From Locusta migratoria (taxonomy: Eukaryota; Arthropoda; Insecta; Orthoptera; Acrididae), in contig CM048750.1 in assembly GCA_026315105.1 (NCBI GenBank), positions 268,327,151 through 268,391,150 of the forward strand: a stretch of DNA of 64,000 bases. The letters run 5' to 3'. Positions 10,840-20,068 of the stretch are shown here, piece by piece (the stretch's first letter is position 1; each line of letters opens with the position of its first letter). The position numbers and the translations under genes were made by a program. Below the pieces are notes generated by a model. That model made no database searches. It was not told the DNA's origin and saw only the letters and a list, made by a program, of their open reading frames with translations.

Positions 10840-11280
10840 GGAATGGGCAACATTTCCGCTCGGTGGGCACGCCATGCTGGCGGAGTACACTGTAGTTCAC
10901 CGCCCCTGACGCGACCGCGTGTCGCTAGTGTCGGCAACGAAGAGAGAGATAGCTGCGGAAAGAGAGAGACCGCACAGCACTGCTCTGCACTGGACTGTCC
11001 CGCGGTCAGATCCAACGCAAACGAAGCGCAGCTCTGCAATGTGGCCGAAGAACGGTAAAACGAGCGACCCATTTACTTTAAGGAAACAATTAGTCTTTGT
11101 ATGGCAGTATCACTACGCGCAGCCTTAGAAAATGTCCAAAACACGAATCTAAGAAAAACTTAGCAATTTTGGACCCAAATTTGAGTCTATTAGTATTGTA
11201 CATGCACACTTGTCATATATACAGTAGGCTTCTTCTGACAGATTTATGTTTCCTAAACGAAGTAGTATCATAAATATGAG
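10840..11280 (+). repeat. Unknown dispersed repeat, copy A
   Basis: Contains GTGTCGCTAGTGTCGGCA, GAGACCGCACAGCACTGCTC, CGAAGAACGGTAAAAC and CATGCACACTTGTCATATAT. The same blocks in the same order occur at 13250-15023, where the copy is interrupted twice. An ORF on the minus strand (10608-11072) crosses the repeat boundary and looks accidental. Class unknown. Confidence 0.8.
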
Positions 11281-11585
11281 ACCGTATTTTAAAAATAATT
11301 TTATGTAAATGCCATAGAGTCTCATTGTTACAAGTAAAACGAGTCGTTTTGATGGGCGCACTGCTTCTCCCACCACTGCAATGCCTGCAGCATGTGTGGG
11401 AGTGAGACGGTTATATGCCAAAAGCTGCAAGGGGGGAAAAGAAGGAAGGTACTTTTTGCAACACCGTGGGGCTACTAAGTGGAGATGGCAATGTTGGGAT
11501 TTTAGCACTAATATATATTTGCTACCTTTTATCATTCGCCAAAGCTATAAATTTATTCTTCACCAAAATAAACACATTACGCAGT

Positions 11586-11768
11586 TCAAATGTTTGTATA
11601 GCTTATGGGACTTAACTACGGGGTCATGAGTCCCTAAACTTACAAATTACTTATGAACTAGCTTTATCCTAAGGACGGCACAAATATCCATGCCCGAGGG
11701 GGCATTCGAACCCCCGACCGTAGTGGCCGTGACTGGAGCGCCTCAGTCCCATCGGCCACCGCGGCCGG
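11586..11768 (-). mobile_element. SINE with 13-bp target duplication
   Basis: Minus strand: GCCGGCCGCGGTGGCCGAT head, B box GGTTCGAATGCC, body ending near TTTGAA. A perfect duplication CACATTACGCAGT lies at 11573-11585 and 11769-11781. Confidence 0.92.
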
Positions 11769-11781
11769 CACATTACGCAGT

Positions 11782-12520
11782 ATTCAGGTGATTAGCAGAA
11801 AAACAAAACCATTTGTATTAAGCTTTTTAACATATTTAGAAACTTTTTTTGAATTCCTGAAATAGAAACAATAATTTTCGACACCTCAAGCTCAAAAATT
11901 CCTATCGGTACCTTAAAGATTTTGCTAGCGTTCATCCAAATTACCGTCAAAGGGTTTTGAAAAAGCAAGCACCTTTTCTGTTCACCGTCAAATGAATGTT
12001 ACTGACTGACAACTGGACTCCTGATTGGCTGCGCTACCGTTCCCAACGTAGCAAGCGCGAGCGCTACCCGCTGACGAATAAATTCTAGTTTTAGTGTGCT
12101 TGGCTGTAGCAGCGTTCTTCCTGTTGCTGCCCGCCACTCTAGCACACACGCCGCTGCGCACATTACGTGGGGCAGGGGCGCAGCAGAGGCGGCAGTGCCC
12201 GCGGGCGGGGGCAAGGGCAAGGTGAGGGGCGGTGTTTGGCCGTGCCTGATTTATAGTTATGCGCCTCTGCTCGTCACTTCTCAAATTTTACTACACCAAA
12301 CATATTTTATTTGTTCACACTTGTATGACTTAAGCTCTGCTTGGCGTATATATTTAATAACACACAACAATGTAGATTTATGTTACATGATAGCATTAAC
12401 AAAAAGTCTTTTTATTTTCCTAATATGATGTATATTTAAAACAATTTATTTTTCCGTCACTGTTGCACTATTTAGGAGTTGGTAACGAGTTTCGGACTTA
12501 ATCGTCCATTTTCAAACCGT
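11782..12520. other. Unassigned stretch with a GC-rich centre
   Basis: AT-rich flanks around a GC-rich block at about 12010-12260. ORFs occur on both strands of the GC-rich block (11988-12284 minus, 12096-12428 plus), as expected from base composition. None shows a recognisable domain. Confidence 0.45.
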
Positions 12521-12524
12521 TGGC

Positions 12525-12640
12525 CTACAAATAGCGTGGCACAAGTTTCTGTATGCCTTCTTCATAGAAGGTTGCCGCCTCTGTATTCATCCATGTGGTA
12601 GCATGTTCTTTCAGCTCGTCATCGTTGAAGTATTGACAGG
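12525..12640 (-). repeat. Inverted fragment of mariner 3' coding region
   Basis: The reverse complement matches 12849-12965, sharing GGCGGCAACCTTCTATGAAG and AAACTTGTGCCACGCTAT. It abuts the plus-strand relic at 12641 directly, so the 3' parts of the same transposase lie in opposite orientations, with 3' ends outward. Confidence 0.85.
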
Positions 12641-13092
12641 ACAAATTTTAGGTGCAAGAAGAGGATTTCCATCAAAAGGCGGTGTTTGTTTCCACTATAG
12701 TGACCGACCTCATGTGGCGAATGTGACCAAACAACTCTTACGGGAATTTCACTGCGACGTGTTTGATCATCATCCGTACAGGCCGAGCCTCGCTCCTAGC
12801 CCCTTTCACCTCTTCTTACACCTAAAAATCTGTCCTTGGTGTTCAACATTTCAACGATGATGACGAGCTGAAATAACATGCTATCACATGGCTGAATACA
12901 CAGGCGGCAACCTTCTATGAAGAAGGCATACAGAAACTTGTGCCACGCTATGACAAGTGCCTACAAAATTTCGGCAGCTATGTAGAAAAGTAGTTTAACA
13001 GTTGCAGATTTTTGTACAATAAATATTTTTTCTGCATCTGTAGACGTTTGTTTTACATAACCAAACGGAACTTACTTTCTGGACGTATCTCG
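12641..13092 (+). pseudogene. mariner transposase 3' part, second copy
   Basis: Same family as 5664-6988. Reads RPHVANVTKQLLREF, then SLAPSPFHLFLHL, then the C-terminal block (FYEEGIQKLVPRYDKCLQNF). The second catalytic Asp is altered (the HDN motif is replaced by YSD) and the third is Pro (APSPF). The right terminal repeat at about 13063-13092 (ends GGACGTATCTCG) is followed by TA. The 5' half is missing. Confidence 0.88.
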
Positions 13093-13249
13093 TATACTAG
13101 CCTTAGTTCTCAGTGTTGCCTTGGTATTTATTCCAAGCCTCTGTCAAAGTAACCTCCCGTCCTGCCTCTCTGTTCATCACTCCTGTCTCTTTTCTGCTTC
13201 TCCTTTCAGGATGTGTACTCTCCTTCCTCTCTGCCCATTATCCTTTCCC

Positions 13250-13320
13250 TTTAGCACAGATGGCCAACAATTCTGCCCGGCGGGCACGCCCGCGCCCCGC
13301 GGGCGAAGTACACCGTAGTT
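13250..13320 (+). repeat. Unknown dispersed repeat, copy B, first part
   Basis: Matches the start of copy A (GGCAACAWTT, CGGGCACGCC, GTACACCGTAGTT). It is cut after TACACCGTAGTT at 13309-13320 by the tandem array and resumes at 14394. Confidence 0.8.
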
Positions 13321-14393
13321 CAGGATGAAACTTTCACTCTGCAGCGGAGTGTGCGCTGATATGAAACTTCCTGGCAGATTAAAATTGTGTGCCGGAACCG
13401 GGACTCGAACCTGGGACCTTTGCCTTTCGCGGGCAAGCGCTCTACCGACTGAGCTACCCCGACACGACTCACGATGCCGCCTCACAACTTTACTTCCGCC
13501 AGTACCTCGCCTCCTACTTTCCAAACTTCACAGAAGCTCTCTTGCAAACACGCAAGGCTAGCACTCCTGGAAGAAAGGATATGGTGGAGACATGGCTTAG
13601 CCACAGCCTAAGGGATGTTTCCAGAATGAAACTTTCACTCTGCAGCGGAGTGTGCACTGATATGAAACTTCCTGGCAGATTAAAATTGTGTGCCGGAACC
13701 GGGACTCGAACCTGGGACCTTTGCCTTTCGCGGGCAAGCGCTCTACCGACTGAGCTACCCCGACACGACTCACGATGCCGCCTCACAACTTTACTTCCGC
13801 CAGTACCTCGCCTCCTACTTTCCAAACTTCACAGAAGCTCTCTTGCAAACACGCAAGACTAGCACTCCTGGAAGAAAGGATATGGTGGAGACATGGCTCA
13901 GCCACAGCCTAAGGGATGTTTCCAGAATGAAACTTTCACTCTGCAGCGGAGTGTGCGCTGATATGAAACTTCCTGGCAGATTAAAATTGTGTGCCGGAAC
14001 CGGGACTCGAACCTGGGACCTTTGCCTTTCGCGGGCAAGCGCTCTACCGACTGAGCTACCCCGACACGACTCACGATGCCGCCTTACAACTTTACTTCCG
14101 CCAGTACCTCGCCTCCTACTTTCCAAACTTCACAGAAGCTCTCTTGCAAACACGCAAGGCTAGCACTCCTGGAAGAAAGGATATGGTGGAAACATGGCTT
14201 AGCCACAGCCTAAGGGATGTTTCCAGAATGAAACTTTCACTCTGCAGCGGAGTGTGCACTGATATGAAACTTCCTGGCAGATTAAAATTGTGTGCCGGAA
14301 CCGGGACTCGAACCTGGGACCTTTGCCTTTCGCGGGCAAGCGCTCTACCGACTGAGCTACCCCGACACGACTCACGATGCCACCTCACAACTT
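13321..14393 (-). repeat. Tandem array of 301-bp tRNA-like units (about 3.6 copies)
   Basis: Units begin at 13325, 13626, 13927 and 14228, an exact 301-bp period with only a few differences between units; the last is truncated at about 14393. Each contains on the minus strand a tRNA-like sequence (13391-13465, 13692-13766, 13993-14067, 14294-14368) with GTAGCTCAGTCGGTAGAGC as D arm and A box, and GGTTCGAGTCC as B box. A 12-bp duplication TACACCGTAGTT flanks the whole array (13309-13320, 14394-14405). ORFs on both strands simply follow the repeats (301 is not a multiple of three) and are not genes. Confidence 0.93.
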
Positions 14394-15023
14394 TACACCG
14401 TAGTTGACCACCCCAGCCGTGACCGTGTATCGCTAGTGTCGGCACCGGAGCAAGAGAGAAAGCTCCGGAAAAAGTGAGACCGCACAGCACTGCTCTGCAA
14501 ATGTTCAAATGTTTGTAAATCTATCAGACTCAAGTGCTGGGTTATTAGTCCGTAGCTTACAAGCTACTTAAACTAAGGTAAACTAAGGTAACTAAGGTAA
14601 ACTAACCTAAGGACAATACAAACACCCATGCCCGAGGGGGGACTCGAACCCCCGACGGCGAACGGCCGCTCGCACCGCAACACGGCGCTCCAGTACGCAC
14701 GGCTAATCCGCCGCGGCCAGTGTTCTGCTCGACTGTCCCGCGATCAGGTAAACGAAGTAACAGAGGAAGCGCAGCTGTGTGATGTCGTCGAAGAACGGTA
14801 AAACAAGCAAACTATTTACTGTTTAGGTAACAATTAGTGTTTGTATGGCAGAATCACTACGCGAAGCTTTAGAAAATATCCGAGGCATGAATCCAAGATA
14901 AACTAGTAATTTTGTGACCCAAATGTGATTATATTAGTACTGAACATGCACACTCGTCATATATACAGTAGGATTCTTCTAAAAGATGTGTTTCCTAAAC
15001 AGACTAGTATCATAAACTGAGAG
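14394..15023 (+). repeat. Unknown dispersed repeat, copy B, remainder
   Basis: Matches copy A from GTATCGCTAGTGTCGGCA through GAGACCGCACAGCACTGCTC, then after a SINE (14499-14717) continues with GACTGTCCCGCG, CGAAGAACGGTAAAAC and ACACTCGTCATATATACAGT to about 15023. Copy B therefore carries two later insertions. Confidence 0.85.
14499..14717 (-). mobile_element. SINE inside dispersed repeat copy B
   Basis: Minus strand: head GCCGCGGCGGATTAGCCGT, B box GGGTTCGAGTCC, CATGGGTGTTTG, then a body with a locally repeated ACCTTAGTT element and the terminal AACATTT. The flanks CACTGCTCTGC and CAGTGTTCTGCTC look like a decayed target duplication. In copy A the site is uninterrupted. Confidence 0.88.
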
Positions 15024-15096
15024 GTAGTGGGACTGAGGCTGGGCCCAGAACTATTGAATACAAATAGGAAGTTTTATGTAACCAGAAAGATAGGGA

Positions 15097-15295
15097 GCCG
15101 CGGTGGAGCAGCCGAGCGGTCTTTAGCGTCTTGCTGCGGAGCGCGCGGTTGCTCGCCGTGGAGGTTCGAGTCCTCTCTGGGGCATGGGTGTGTGTGTTGT
15201 CCTTAGGTTAGTTTATCTAGGTTTAAGTAGTTTGTAAGCTACGGAGTGATGACCACGCAGTTTGGTCCGATAGATTTACAAACATTTTTAAGGAA
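15097..15295 (+). mobile_element. SINE (GCCGCGGTGGAG type)
   Basis: Head GCCGCGGTGGAGCAGCCGAG, B box GGTTCGAGTCC, then GGGGCATGGGTGTG, the TTGTCCTTAGG box and GTTTGGTCCGATAGATTTAC. Flanks AAAGATAGGGA (15086-15096) and AAAAATAGGGA (15296-15306) differ by one base. Confidence 0.92.
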
Positions 15296-15844
15296 AAAAA
15301 ATAGGGAATGTATGAATGTGTAAGAACCTATAGGGAAAATAGGATGATTGTTTATATTTGATCTGGAGCTGGGGCCTGGATGGCCAGACGAAATGCAACC
15401 AGCATTGGTGCCAGTCTAGCTTAAAAAGTTAGGGTGAGAGTATGGGGCCCTAGTATGATTGAAGCACAGTAGGGAATTACTTGAATTTGATATTTCTTGA
15501 ATAATTTGTTAGGATGTCTAAGTTAAAAATTTAATTTGTATTTGTGATGACTGACTATCCTTTGCTCCAAAATTTCTCCTGCTCCGTTATCATAGCACCT
15601 GTCTCGCTATGACACTCCACCTTCGAAATTTTCACGGTGTGTAAGGTATTGAGCGATAGCGGGAATTTTGCTATATCATTTATTAATTTATGTTTCACTG
15701 TGTATTTAGTTTTTCTGCCTCTTATGACCTTCATTACTGTGGGGACAAATATGTTTATTTAATTCCTTCGTAGTTTGTCTGTATGAATTCGTTTCTGTAA
15801 CTGTTTTCCGTTTTCACCTATGTCAAAGCCTATAGTAGCTGGAT
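15296..15844. other. No gene recognised
   Basis: AT-rich. No domain-bearing ORF and no match elsewhere in the window that I could see. Confidence 0.5.
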
Positions 15845-16030
15845 GTCTATGTCTCAATATTGTAGCGCCACTTCGTAAGCGTAACCTGGCAAGTAATTGT
15901 ACTTGGACTACTGTAGTCAATTTGGTATTAAAGTGGGGTGTCTGGGTACCTGCCATTAGACGGTGTATCACCGACGAACGGCAGCGGTGGAGGCAGCTGA
16001 GGAAGGCCAGAGAGGTGTCAGTGAGCAGCA
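15845..16030 (+). repeat. Dispersed repeat, copy 1 (partner 16970-17350)
   Basis: Shares TTGTACTTGGACTACTGTAG, CATTAGACGGTGTATCACCG and AGCGGTGGAGGCAGCTGAGG with the second copy in the same orientation. Short ORFs on both strands are similar between copies only because the DNA is. Class unknown. Confidence 0.8.
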
Positions 16031-16940
16031 GTATTGTGCAGTTCGCGAACGAACTAGTTCGGAAGAGCGCTCCCACAGGCGAACTACGCGAACTACTTCT
16101 CAGATCCCTCGCCTCTTAGTTCGTCCGATCCTTTTCCGAAGACTGACGGGGAACAACGAGGGGACGCGAGAGCGCGCAGAATCGCGTGATTCCCTTCTGC
16201 CAGTCACCGTCATTTCGAGCTGAGATGCAGCTCAACTGTAGTTTCATAGTTCACTGCCACAAATATTCTTTTCTAATGTTTTCGGCAGTGTCTAAATATA
16301 ACCCTCATTAAATGAGGCTCATACCATAGTGTAAAGAGAACTCAAAACTTACCATTGTTTGCATTTATATGAGTGAGCTGCGGGTCACGAACGAAAGTAT
16401 GCGCGATCGGTCGCGAACTAAAGGATGCGCGATCGGTCGCGAACGAAAATATGTGCGACCGGTCACGAACTAATAAGCCAAACGTATATCGCTTCTTAGT
16501 TCGTTGGATTCTTTTTCGAAGACCGACGGGCAATAGCGAGAGGGCGCATAGCTAAAAATGACGTATTTGCCTTCTGCTGATGAGCCATTTCGAGGTGAGC
16601 GTCTGCCTGCTATAGTTCAGTGCTACAGATTTTCTGTTTTGATATGTTCTGCACTCCGCAATATCTGACTAATAAATTCAATAATGTCAAGATACAGAGA
16701 TAACTGTAAACTTAAACGCGAGAAATTATCCACAAACTGTTTCTTTTGGTTTTCGTTATATCGTTAGCGGCTCAAACAGGAAGCGCATGAAGCAGCTAGG
16801 TGGGGGAACTTCTCCCTCAACCTGCACGCGCAGACCACGCCGCTCAGCCGTCACTGGGAGCGGATGAATTAAAAGAGCGAAGTAGTTCGCGGCAGAGCCG
16901 CGAACTAATGTCAGCTCTCCCGATCGCGAACTATTATGCG
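16031..16940. repeat. CpG-rich repeats with GTTCGCGAAC-type palindromes
   Basis: Three layers are visible. (1) TTCGCGAAC, CGAACTAGTTCG and related motifs recur at 16038-16095, 16384-16475 and 16880-16935, including a hairpin AGTTCGCGGC/GCCGCGAACT near 16881-16907. (2) A 26-bp tandem repeat, about 3.5 copies, at 16384-16470 (unit like GGTCGCGAACKAAAGKATGC). (3) Two direct copies of about 170 bp at 16115-16290 and 16490-16660 share CTTAGTTCGT and TTTTTCGAAGACCGACGGG-like blocks. No coding function recognised. Confidence 0.75.
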
Positions 16941-16969
16941 CAAGTCTACCATAGTGGAGTAGTAGCTGG

Positions 16970-17350
16970 TTATGTCGCAACACTGTAGCGCCAAGTGTTA
17001 AACGTAACCTAGTGCCGCGGTGGAGTAGCCGAGCGGTCTAAGGCGCATCGCTGCGGAGCGCGCGATAGCTCGCCGTGGAGGTTCGAGTCCTCCCTGGGGC
17101 ATGGGTGTGTGTGTGTGCTGTCCTTAGGTTAGTTTACCTATGTTTAAGTAGTTTGTAAGCTACGGACTGATGACCACGCAGTTTGGTCCGATAGATTTAC
17201 AAACATTTGAACGTAACCTAGCAAGTAATTCTACTTGGACTACTGTAGTGATTTTGACCTCGTAGTGGGGAGTTCGGGTACTCGTCATTAGACGGCGTAT
17301 CACCGACGAACCCCAGCGGTGGAGGCAGCTGAGGAAGGCCAGAGCGGAGT
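16970..17350 (+). repeat. Dispersed repeat, copy 2, split by a SINE
   Basis: Matches 15845-16030: ACTGTAGCGCCAAG, TTCTACTTGGACTACTGTAG, CATTAGACGGCGTATCACCG, AGCGGTGGAGGCAGCTGAGG. It is interrupted at 17013-17209 by a SINE with a perfect target duplication. Confidence 0.85.
17013..17209 (+). mobile_element. SINE with 12-bp target duplication
   Basis: Head GCCGCGGTGGAGTAGCCGAG, B box GGTTCGAGTCC, (TG)n, then the TTGGTCCGATAGATTTAC body. Perfect duplication AACGTAACCTAG at 17001-17012 and 17210-17221. Confidence 0.95.
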
Positions 17351-17690
17351 CATTTAGCAGGTGGCGGCTGCTGCAGACGACTGTACGGACCGCCCCAGCG
17401 GCACTGTTGCAGCTGGTGGGTGTCAGCAGGCAGGCCGGCTGGACCCGCGCGACCGCAGTGGCCACCGCGGCTGCAATACTGCCGGCTCCCCGGCCAATTT
17501 GCGGCAGGAAATTGCAGGCCCGTGGCCGCATCAATCTTACCGTCGGCGCAGGGGACGTCTGACCGGCCGCCCTGCCGCCGTAAACAACGCCCAGGGGGCA
17601 GCGGACCACCAACTGACGACAGCAAGGGGACTGGCAGGCCACCACCAGGCGCCGCTGCTACAGCGCAACACACGGGGCAGAGCGGGGAAA
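17351..17690. other. GC-rich block
   Basis: Strongly GC-rich, with overlapping ORFs in several frames (17361-17792 plus, 17350-17673 minus and others). That is what high GC produces by chance, and none shows a domain. It runs directly into the foldback arm at 17697 and may be part of the same element. Confidence 0.5.
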
Positions 17691-17696
17691 TACGTA

Positions 17697-17856
17697 TTTA
17701 TTACAACAGTCAGTCTCAGTTGCAATTTTTTTCTGATTACTGACGCGTTTCGCCCTTTTGAGGCATCTTCATACTATATAAATATAAGCTGAGCTATTTG
17801 TCATTATAAAAACCATCTAGGAAGAAAACCTATCGTCATGGTTGTTTAATTTTCTA
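17697..17856 (+). repeat. Foldback element, left arm (partner 18925-19108)
   Basis: Contains CAGTCAGTCTCAGTTGCAA, TGACGCGTTTCGCCCTTTTG, CTATTTGTCATTATAAAAAC and CATGGTTGTTTAA. The same blocks appear reverse-complemented in reverse order at 18925-19108, where a (TA)n run has expanded. An RTE fragment and a MITE lie in the loop. Confidence 0.88.
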
Positions 17857-18545
17857 AGGTGAACATTAACAAGAGCAAAACTAGGGTAATGGAGTGCAGT
17901 ATAAGAAAATCAGGTGATGCTGTAGGAATTAGATTGGGAAACAAAGCAATAAAGGAGGTAGATGAGTTCTGTTACTTGGGCAGTAAAATAACAAATGATG
18001 GTCGCAGTACAGAGGATATAAAATGCAGAATGGCAATGGGTAGAAAAGCGTTCTTGAAAAAGAGAAATTTCTTAACATCGAATATTGATTTAAACCTAAG
18101 GAAGTCCTTTCTGAAGGCATTTGTATGGAGTGTTGCCTTGCATGGGAGTGAGACATGGACGATAAACAGTGCGGACAGGAAGAGGATTGAGGCTTTTGAA
18201 ATATGGTGCTACAGAAGAATGCTGAAGATTAGGTGGGTGGATCGCGTAACTAATGAGGAGGTACTGAACAGAATTGGGGAGAAAAGAAATTTCTGGCATA
18301 CCTTGACTAAAAGAAGGGATAGATTGGTAGGACACATTCTTAGACATCAAGGAATTGTGAATTTAGCGTTGGAGGGAAGTGTGTGGGGAAAAAAATCGCA
18401 GGGGAAGACCAAGAGATGGATACAGTAAACAGACAGATTTAGGTTGTCGTTCTTATGTGGAGATGAAGAGGCTTGCTCAGGATAGGGTATTGTGGAGAGC
18501 TGCATCAAACCAGTCTCCGGAGTGAAGACCACAACAACAACAACA
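17857..18545 (+). pseudogene. RTE-type LINE 3' fragment
   Basis: A 189-codon open frame from about 17859 to 18428 reads MNINKSKTRVMECSIRKSGD, then VDEFCYLGSKITNDGRSTED, then WSVALHGSETWTI and RIEAFEIWCYRRMLKIRW. This is the region downstream of the reverse transcriptase catalytic core in RTE/BovB-like elements. The true end, YSKQTD...LWRAASNQSPE, is reached after a frame change near 18430. The element ends in a (CAA)n tail at about 18527-18545, typical of this clade. It is 5' truncated; same family as 45001-48208. Confidence 0.88.
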
Positions 18546-18555
18546 ACACAACATT

Positions 18556-18928
18556 TTTTTATTTTTAATTTTGGTCTGAAATGGATGTGGGCAAATGTAA
18601 GGTGCAATGACAAGCTGCTAAATGTGAATGCGCGACATTATGACGAAAATAGTGACTTACGTTAGGTGACACCAAACACACAGGACTCTGCAGCCAGATA
18701 GAATGATCACAGGGCCTACCTGTTTTGGCCCACAACGAGGTGGCAGCCATCACCAGCCGCATTGCATCTGGCCGCAGAGTCCTGTGCGCAATATGTGTTT
18801 GGTGTCACCTAACGTTAAGTCACTCTATTTTCGTCGTAATGTCGCGCATTCGCATTTAGCAGCTTCTTATAGCACTTTACATTTGCCCACATCCTCCCAT
18901 TTCAGGCCAAAATTTTAAAAAATAATTT
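18556..18928. mobile_element. Hairpin MITE with long terminal inverted repeats
   Basis: The left arm (about 18563-18705) and right arm (about 18758-18922) are inverted copies sharing TGGGCAAATGTAA, GTGTCACCTAACGTTA (right arm sense), ATGTCGCGCATTC and GGACTCTGC. The spacer is about 50 bp. Non-coding, with no transposase, so mobility would depend on another element. Confidence 0.88.
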
Positions 18929-19037
18929 TAAACAACCATGACGATAGTTTTTCTTCCTAGTTGGTTTTTATGATGACAAATAGCTCACATCATATTTATG
19001 TAGTCTGAAGATGCATCAAAAGGGCAAAACGCGTCAG

Positions 19038-19078
<41 letters not shown>

Positions 19079-19108
19079 CAACTGAGACTGACTTTTGTGA
19101 TATATTCA
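18925..19108 (-). repeat. Foldback element, right arm, with (TA)n at 19040-19074
   Basis: Reverse-complement counterpart of 17697-17856 (AAACAACCATGACGATAG, GACAAATAGCTCA, AAAGGGCAAAACGCGTCAGT, TTGCAACTGAGACTGAC). A TA dinucleotide run has expanded after CGCGTCAGTAA. Confidence 0.88.
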
Positions 19109-19473
19109 TAACCAGTTGCTGTACCAGCCACCAACATGGAATGGAACTAGTTTTACTAAATACGGATTTTCTTAAAATATACAGAATTGTGGAAGATTTT
19201 TATTCAAAAACTGTGACATAAGAAAAAAATAAGAAAAATGTTGCATCACTCTCCAAACAAAATTATTTCCCTCTGCTACAGGCTGAGGCACTTAAAACTG
19301 CTTTTTGGAATAATTGGAAAATTCTGATTGAAAAAGTTGCGATAAAAGTTATTCAGATCAAAGAGGGACTTCCCCTGCACCACACACAGAGGTGGGAGGG
19401 AGAGAGACTTTGTAATCTTAAATAGGAATCACTTGTTTTTATTGCAGAATTCAGTTCTTTTTGTTTCTTTTGT

Positions 19474-20068
19474 TTGTAAATCTTATGGGACTTAATGTTG
19501 AATTCTCGTCGCCATTTGTTTTGTCGTCCTGGTCAGCCTCTGTTTCGTCGTTCCCGGCCTGTCTTTCAGGAAAGGTAAAAAACAGCTATGTAGATTAGTA
19601 ATACAAGTTTTATTTACCGAACTGTACAAAGATACTCAGAATCTCTGTCCTCTTCTCATGACGTCGTCTTCTGTACAATGCTAGCTGTGCTGAGTCCTAG
19701 TGACTGTCTATTTCGTAGGCGAGTTCAGATGGGCTCATCCAGACGCATGTGGGCCTAGATATAGCCGCTTGCAGAGGGCGCGCATCTAGGTTTCTCTCTC
19801 AAAGAGGGGCGGCGCCGGCGTGCGATTGGCTGCCGGTCGTCCGCTGCCTTCCGCACGATCGTTCTCGTGCGTCTGGCGTATAGTGCTGATTCGACGCCAC
19901 AACTCTTAACGTCTGTGGTTGTCAGTCCCTAAGATTACAAACTACTTAAACTAAATTAAATCTAAAGACAACAGACACCCATGCCCGAGGGAGGACTCGA
20001 ACCTCCGACGGCAAGCAACAGCGCGCTCCGCAACATGGCCCTTTAGACCGCTCGGTCACTCCACCTCA
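19474..20068 (-). mobile_element. SINE interrupted by an LTR-like insertion
   Basis: Minus-strand SINE: head GAGGTGGAGTGACCGAGCGG and B box GGTTCGAGTCC at 19985-20068; the body continues through ACTACTTAAAC boxes to about 19908 and resumes at 19474-19497 with the terminal AAGTCCCATAAG and TTTACAAACA blocks. The gap of about 410 bp is the insertion described next. Confidence 0.85.
19498..19907 (-). mobile_element. LTR-like insertion in the SINE
   Basis: On the minus strand it starts near TGTGGCGTCGAATCAGCAC and ends GAATTCAACA, with a 5-bp flank duplication TTAAG (CTTAA on plus, at 19493-19497 and about 19908-19912). AATAAA lies in GGTAAATAAAACTTG on the minus strand, and the composition fits an LTR of about 400 bp. 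TGGCGACGAGAA just before the end resembles a sequence downstream of an LTR, so it may be a truncated element rather than a clean solo LTR. Confidence 0.6.

Noticed and set aside
10608..11072. 154-codon minus-strand ORF.
   Set aside because: Starts in a dispersed repeat and ends inside a SINE body; no domain.
13391..14368. Four tRNA genes on the minus strand.
   Set aside because: Cloverleaf-like, but the base before the anticodon is G instead of T, the T stem has a mismatch and the sequences are part of a dispersed tandem repeat.
13321..14393. CRISPR-like array because of regular spacing.
   Set aside because: Units are 301 bp with no short repeat/unique spacer pattern, and the DNA is eukaryotic.
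13389..14508. ORFs of 103-157 codons on both strands across the tandem array (reading GLEPGTFAFRGQAL or SSVGRALARERQRSQ).
   Set aside because: They repeat with the 301-bp DNA period, run through the tRNA-like sequence on both strands, and are known artefactual translations of tRNA-like repeats.
17350..17792. Overlapping ORFs up to 161 codons in a GC-rich block.
   Set aside because: Open on both strands and in several frames, low in stop codons because of GC content, no domain, and crossing repeat borders.
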